64,000 nucleotides of DNA from Pseudovibrio sp947494035. Its GTDB lineage: Bacteria > Pseudomonadota > Alphaproteobacteria > Rhizobiales > Stappiaceae. Position numbers and translations under genes: made by a program. The stretch is from contig CANLTN010000013.1 of NCBI GenBank assembly GCA_947494035.1, forward strand, positions 1 through 64,000, in the 5' to 3' direction. This document shows, piece by piece, positions 60,687 to 64,000 of the stretch. The stretch's first letter is position 1. Each line of letters begins with the position of its first letter. The notes under the pieces were generated by a model, which saw only the letters and a program-made list of their open reading frames with translations, searched no databases and was not told the origin of the DNA.

Positions 60687-62225
60687 TCATTCTGCTGCCT
60701 CTTGATTGACACCAGCCATGAGAAGGCCAAGATCCTGCTCTGTTGCTTCTGGCCCACGCTCACCGACCACGTTGCCATCAAACATGACAATGATGCGGTC
60801 TGAGAGAGAGCGAATTTCGTCTAGTTCCACGGATACGAGAAGGACTGCTTTGCCCTGCGCCCGCATATCCATGATCCGGTTGTGGATGTACTCAATCGCA
60901 CCGATGTCCACGCCGCGGGTTGGCTGACCGATCAGAAGAACGTCCGGGTCACACTCAATCTCACGTGCCAGAACGATTTTCTGCTGGTTGCCGCCAGAGA
61001 ACTTCGCAGCTGTCATTTCGGTGGTTGGTGGGCGAATGTCGTATTTCTCGATACGTTCTTTGGCTTCCTTGCGGATTGCGTCCCTATCGAGGAACATGCC
61101 CTTGGAGTATTTCGGTTCGCGGTGGTAGCCCAGAATGGAGTTTTCATACTCTGAGAACTGGTTGACCAAGCCCATGCGATGGCGATCTTCCGGAACGTGG
61201 CTCATGCCTTTGTGACGCATTTCTGCGGCATTATGAACGCCTGCAAGATCCAGCTTCTCACCTGACAACTCCATCGTGCCACTTTCAGCACGTGTGATAC
61301 CGGAGAGAGCGGCAAGCAGCTCGGATTGACCGTTACCGGAAACGCCCGCGATGCCAAGAACTTCGCCCGCACGCACTTCGAAGGACACATCCTTCACACG
61401 CAGCACGCCGCGGTCATCACGTACGTTGAGGCCTTCTACTTTGAGAAGAGGCTTGCCAACTTCCACTTCAGGCTTGTCCACCTCAAGAAGAACACTGCGG
61501 CCAACCATAAGTTCGGCCAGTTCTTCCATGGAGGTTTCAGCCGTTTTGCGTGATGCAACCATTTCACCACGACGCATCACGGACACCGTATCGGTCACAT
61601 CCATAATCTCACGCAGTTTGTGGGTGATCAGCAGAACCGTCTTGCCCTGATCGCGTAGAACGCGAAGAATACGGAAGAGATGATCAGCTTCGGACGGTGT
61701 CAAAACACCTGTCGGCTCATCAAGAATAAGAATGTCTGCGCCGCGGTACAGAGCCTTTAGGATCTCTACACGCTGCTGCAAACCCACTGGCAATTCACCC
61801 ACGGCTGCGTCCGGGTCAATTGTCATGTCATATTCATCTGCCAAACGCTGAAGTTCACGTCGCGCGTTCGCAACACCGTCTTTCAACAGTGCGCCGCCCT
61901 CTGCGCCAAGAATGACGTTTTCTAGAACTGTGAATGGATCGACGAGCATGAAATGCTGGTGCACCATACCGATGCCCTGCGAAATCGCGCTCTTCGAATC
62001 AGGAATAGTGGTTGCCTTACCATCGATCTTAATTGTTCCACTATCGGCGTTGTAAAAGCCGTAGAGGATCGACATCAAGGTGGACTTCCCCGCTCCGTTC
62101 TCACCAATGATCCCGTGAATGGATCCCTTTCCAACAACAAGGTTGATGTCCTTGTTGGCATGAACTGGCCCGAAACTCTTATTTACGCCAATTAACTCGA
62201 TGGCAGGTACATTGCTTTCAGCCAC
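60687..62225 (-). CDS. Nucleoside ABC transporter ATPase (two nucleotide-binding domains)
   Basis: A 512-residue double ATPase. Domain 1 has Walker A GENGAGKST, signature LPVGLQQRVEI and Walker B ILILDEPTGVLTP; domain 2 has a degenerate GVSGNGQSELL, signature FSGGNQQKIVLARE and VLLIGQPTRGVD, in which Gln replaces the catalytic Glu, as is usual in this family. I chose a GTG at 62225 (AAAGG upstream); the frame runs to another GTG at 62297 without a good site. The 303 bases before it, up to the binding-protein gene, hold one stem-loop and nothing else clear. Confidence 0.9.
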   Translation of the reverse strand: MAESNVPAIELIGVNKSFGPVHANKDINLVVGKGSIHGIIGENGAGKSTLMSILYGFYNADSGTIKIDGKATTIPDSKSAISQGIGMVHQHFMLVDPFTVLENVILGAEGGALLKDGVANARRELQRLADEYDMTIDPDAAVGELPVGLQQRVEILKALYRGADILILDEPTGVLTPSEADHLFRILRVLRDQGKTVLLITHKLREIMDVTDTVSVMRRGEMVASRKTAETSMEELAELMVGRSVLLEVDKPEVEVGKPLLKVEGLNVRDDRGVLRVKDVSFEVRAGEVLGIAGVSGNGQSELLAALSGITRAESGTMELSGEKLDLAGVHNAAEMRHKGMSHVPEDRHRMGLVNQFSEYENSILGYHREPKYSKGMFLDRDAIRKEAKERIEKYDIRPPTTEMTAAKFSGGNQQKIVLAREIECDPDVLLIGQPTRGVDIGAIEYIHNRIMDMRAQGKAVLLVSVELDEIRSLSDRIIVMFDGNVVGERGPEATEQDLGLLMAGVNQEAAE

Positions 62226-62490
62226 TGTTGCCCGGCCTTTCTGGTCTATCAAATCAATAACTTGCACGTCGATCTCATTCTTGCTTTCGAAGTACACCTT
62301 TTCGAAAACATCGCCCCGCCCCCAGCGGAAGCAGCGAACAGATCCCGATGTAGTTCCCTCGTTTCCTCTTCAGCCTTCGCTCCCAAAGACTGAAAATTCT
62401 ACTCGGGCTACAGGGGCACAAGTCCCTCAAATTTTCCTTCGCGGCGTCATGCCTTGAAGAAGTGGTCGCTCTGAAGAACAACCCTTAGCG

Positions 62491-62520
62491 AAATGCCCAC
62501 ACCAGATAGTGTGGGCATTT
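62491..62520 (-). terminator. Intercistronic stem-loop after the binding-protein gene
   Basis: AAATGCCCACAC (62491-62502) and GTGTGGGCATTT (62509-62520) form a perfect 12-bp stem with a 6-base loop 8 bases past the binding-protein stop. The U-tract on the minus strand is short. It probably stabilises the upstream message or attenuates read-through, raising binding protein over the ABC core. Confidence 0.7.
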
Positions 62521-62528
62521 CTATTAGA

Positions 62529-63527
62529 TTAGAACGGGCAGGAAGAATCCACCATGTAATCGTGAACTTCTACTTTGCCAGAAATAATATCCATTTTTGC
62601 CTGCTCAACTGCAGACTTCATTTCTTCAGTGATGAGAGGCGCGTTATACTGATCGTACGCCCAGGAAACACCGTCTTCAGCAAGACCAAGAACTTGAACA
62701 CCAGAAGTCCAGTTGCCTTCCTGTGCGTCTACAAGCGTTTTATCGACAGCAACATCAACACCTTTGATCATTGAGGTGAGAACAGAGCCCGGATGCAGGT
62801 AGTTCTGGTTGGAATCAACGCCGATACCGAACTTGCCTTCATCAGCAGCTGCCTGCAGAACGCCGGTACCTGTGAGGCCAGCTGCGTGGAACACAACGTC
62901 TGCGCCACGTGCGAACTGTGAGCGCGCAAGCTCACCGCCCTTGAGTGGGTCAGTCCATGCAGCGCCGGTGGTTCCGGTCATGTTTTCAATGATTTCAATG
63001 TCAGGATTGACGTATTTCGCGCCCTGCTTGTAACCACATGCAAACTTACGGATCAGCGGAATGTCCATGCCGCCAACAAAACCGATGGTGTCAGTTTCGG
63101 TCGCTTGTGCAGCAAGAAGACCAACGAGGAACGAGCCTTCGCCTTCCTTGAAGACGATAGAACGTACGTTTGGCAGGTCTACAACAGCATCAACGATTGC
63201 AAAGTTAGTCTCAGGGAATTCCTTTGCAACTTTTTCCAGAGCTGCTGCCTGAGCGAAACCAATCGTGATGATTGGGTCAAGTCCACGGCGGGCGAAGTTA
63301 CGCAGGGCCTGTTCGCGCTGAGATGGATTCTGGATCTCGAAATCGCGGAAATTGACGCCTGTGCGCTCCTTAAACTTCAATGCGCCTTTGTATGCAGCTT
63401 CATTGAAAGACCGGTCATTCCGACCACCGAAGTCATAAACGACTGCGGGCTTGAAGGCTTCTGCCATAGCACCAGTTGTCATTACTGCTGTCAGAGCAAT
63501 CGCACCGAGGATTGTTGTGGTTTTCAC
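62529..63527 (-). CDS. BMP/PnrA-family nucleoside-binding protein
   Basis: A 332-residue periplasmic substrate-binding protein. The signal peptide ends AMA (about 22) and has no lipobox Cys. The mature part begins with FKPAVVYDFGGRNDRSFNEAAY (part), with Asp/Asn typical of BMP family ligand binding, and has GFVGGMDIPLIRKFACGYKQG and GVDSNQNYLHPGSVLTS. The GTG start at 63527 follows AAGGAAG. It should deliver nucleosides to the ABC complex downstream. Confidence 0.94.
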   Translation of the reverse strand: MKTTTILGAIALTAVMTTGAMAEAFKPAVVYDFGGRNDRSFNEAAYKGALKFKERTGVNFRDFEIQNPSQREQALRNFARRGLDPIITIGFAQAAALEKVAKEFPETNFAIVDAVVDLPNVRSIVFKEGEGSFLVGLLAAQATETDTIGFVGGMDIPLIRKFACGYKQGAKYVNPDIEIIENMTGTTGAAWTDPLKGGELARSQFARGADVVFHAAGLTGTGVLQAAADEGKFGIGVDSNQNYLHPGSVLTSMIKGVDVAVDKTLVDAQEGNWTSGVQVLGLAEDGVSWAYDQYNAPLITEEMKSAVEQAKMDIISGKVEVHDYMVDSSCPF

Positions 63528-63598
63528 GGTTTTCTTCCTTATTATGTCTTCCCGTAGAGCGGAAAGGGCTCTCCCTTAAGATGAACTGGCCCCGAAAC

Positions 63599-64000
63599 TT
63601 ATTTTATTGTTTCCAGTTCATTCTCTTTTAGTAGGCCAACGAGTTCCTTGGCCAAAACCTCATCAATGATCAAATCCTTAATGATGCCAGTCGCCAATGC
63701 CGCCAGCGTTGCTTTCGCTTTGCGGTAACCGCCAACGATCGCGACGACATGCGCCTTGCGGACATCATCAAAATGCAGTCCGACTGCTTTTTCAGTCAAA
63801 GAACAGGCTACTTCCTTGCCGTTGATGTCGACAAAGCGGCCCATCACGTCAGAACACGCGCCGCTTGCAAGCAGCTCTTCGCGTTCTTCCGGGGTAATCA
63901 GCTTGCGTTTGACAAGGTGACCTTCCTTCTCGACCGATCCGATACCGATTATGAACAACTCGGCGGCCTTTGCTCTGGAGAGCAGCTCCTGAACTGCGCC
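63599..64000 (-). CDS. SorC/DeoR-type regulator, C-terminal part (cut by window edge)
   Basis: The C-terminal 133 residues of a SorC-family sugar-binding regulator; the frame stays open to the window edge, so the N-terminal helix-turn-helix is outside. Visible parts are AAELFIIGIGSVE, GACSDVMGRFVDINGKEV and HVVAIVGGYRKAKATLAAL, the effector-binding fold. It precedes the nucleoside transport genes and probably responds to (deoxy)ribose phosphate or nucleoside. Confidence 0.85.
   Translation of the reverse strand, partial: GAVQELLSRAKAAELFIIGIGSVEKEGHLVKRKLITPEEREELLASGACSDVMGRFVDINGKEVACSLTEKAVGLHFDDVRKAHVVAIVGGYRKAKATLAALATGIIKDLIIDEVLAKELVGLLKENELETIK

Overview
The window is a contiguous piece of an alphaproteobacterial chromosome, most likely Hyphomicrobiales (Rhizobiales). 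The evidence is the gene order rpmH-rnpA-yidC-engB-argB-HAD nucleotidase-dapD, a phosphotransacetylase fused to a MaoC-like domain next to acetate kinase, a cpa/tad pilus cluster, and the def-fmt-truA/dapE neighbourhood. A moderate G+C content and this gene set would suit a marine Stappiaceae member such as Pseudovibrio; that placement is inference from memory.

Layout. 1-0.2 kb: two identical tRNA-Arg(ACG) genes. 0.4-4.4 kb: a sensor kinase, then a TVP38-type membrane protein with a mercuric-reductase-like flavoprotein. 4.6-13.3 kb: a plus-strand housekeeping block (ribosomal protein L34, RNase P protein, YidC, EngB, an EAL phosphodiesterase, ArgB, a HAD nucleotidase, a LysR regulator, DapD), followed by a DUF4265 gene. 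13.96-14.43 kb: a protein-free stretch that folds, on the minus strand, like an orphan OMEGA (HEARO-type) RNA; I consider this the most interesting item. 14.4-18.5 kb: HAD hydrolase, truncated dienelactone hydrolase, ackA and pta. 18.7-33.3 kb: a Tad/Cpa type IVb pilus system (pilin, CpaA-F, TadB, TadC, TadD, TadE and TadG-like proteins, and a free-standing CpaC N-terminal domain), interrupted by an aminopeptidase, a MarR regulator and an NlpC/P60 peptidase. 33.4-36.9 kb: GhrA-like dehydrogenase, and a nitrilase/VOC operon divergent from a LysR gene. 36.9-45.6 kb: rmuC, def-fmt-GNAT-truA, then dapE followed by membrane proteins. 45.8-49.4 kb: acetylpolyamine deacetylase-like enzyme, galM, a retropepsin-like protease and a TrpF-like protein.

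49.5-64 kb is a minus-strand nucleoside uptake and salvage island: a SorC-family regulator (cut by the window edge), a BMP-type binding protein, an ABC ATPase, two permeases, cdd, punA, deoC, deoA, deoB, a PhyH-type dioxygenase, add, a URC4-like (DUF1688) protein and upp. Together they would import nucleosides, deaminate and phosphorolyse them, send ribose and deoxyribose phosphates through DeoB and DeoC to central metabolism, and recover or degrade the bases.

Functions are assigned from motifs and remembered family features; no database search was run. Start codons were moved from the longest open frame wherever a Shine-Dalgarno sequence or family alignment supported a downstream start.
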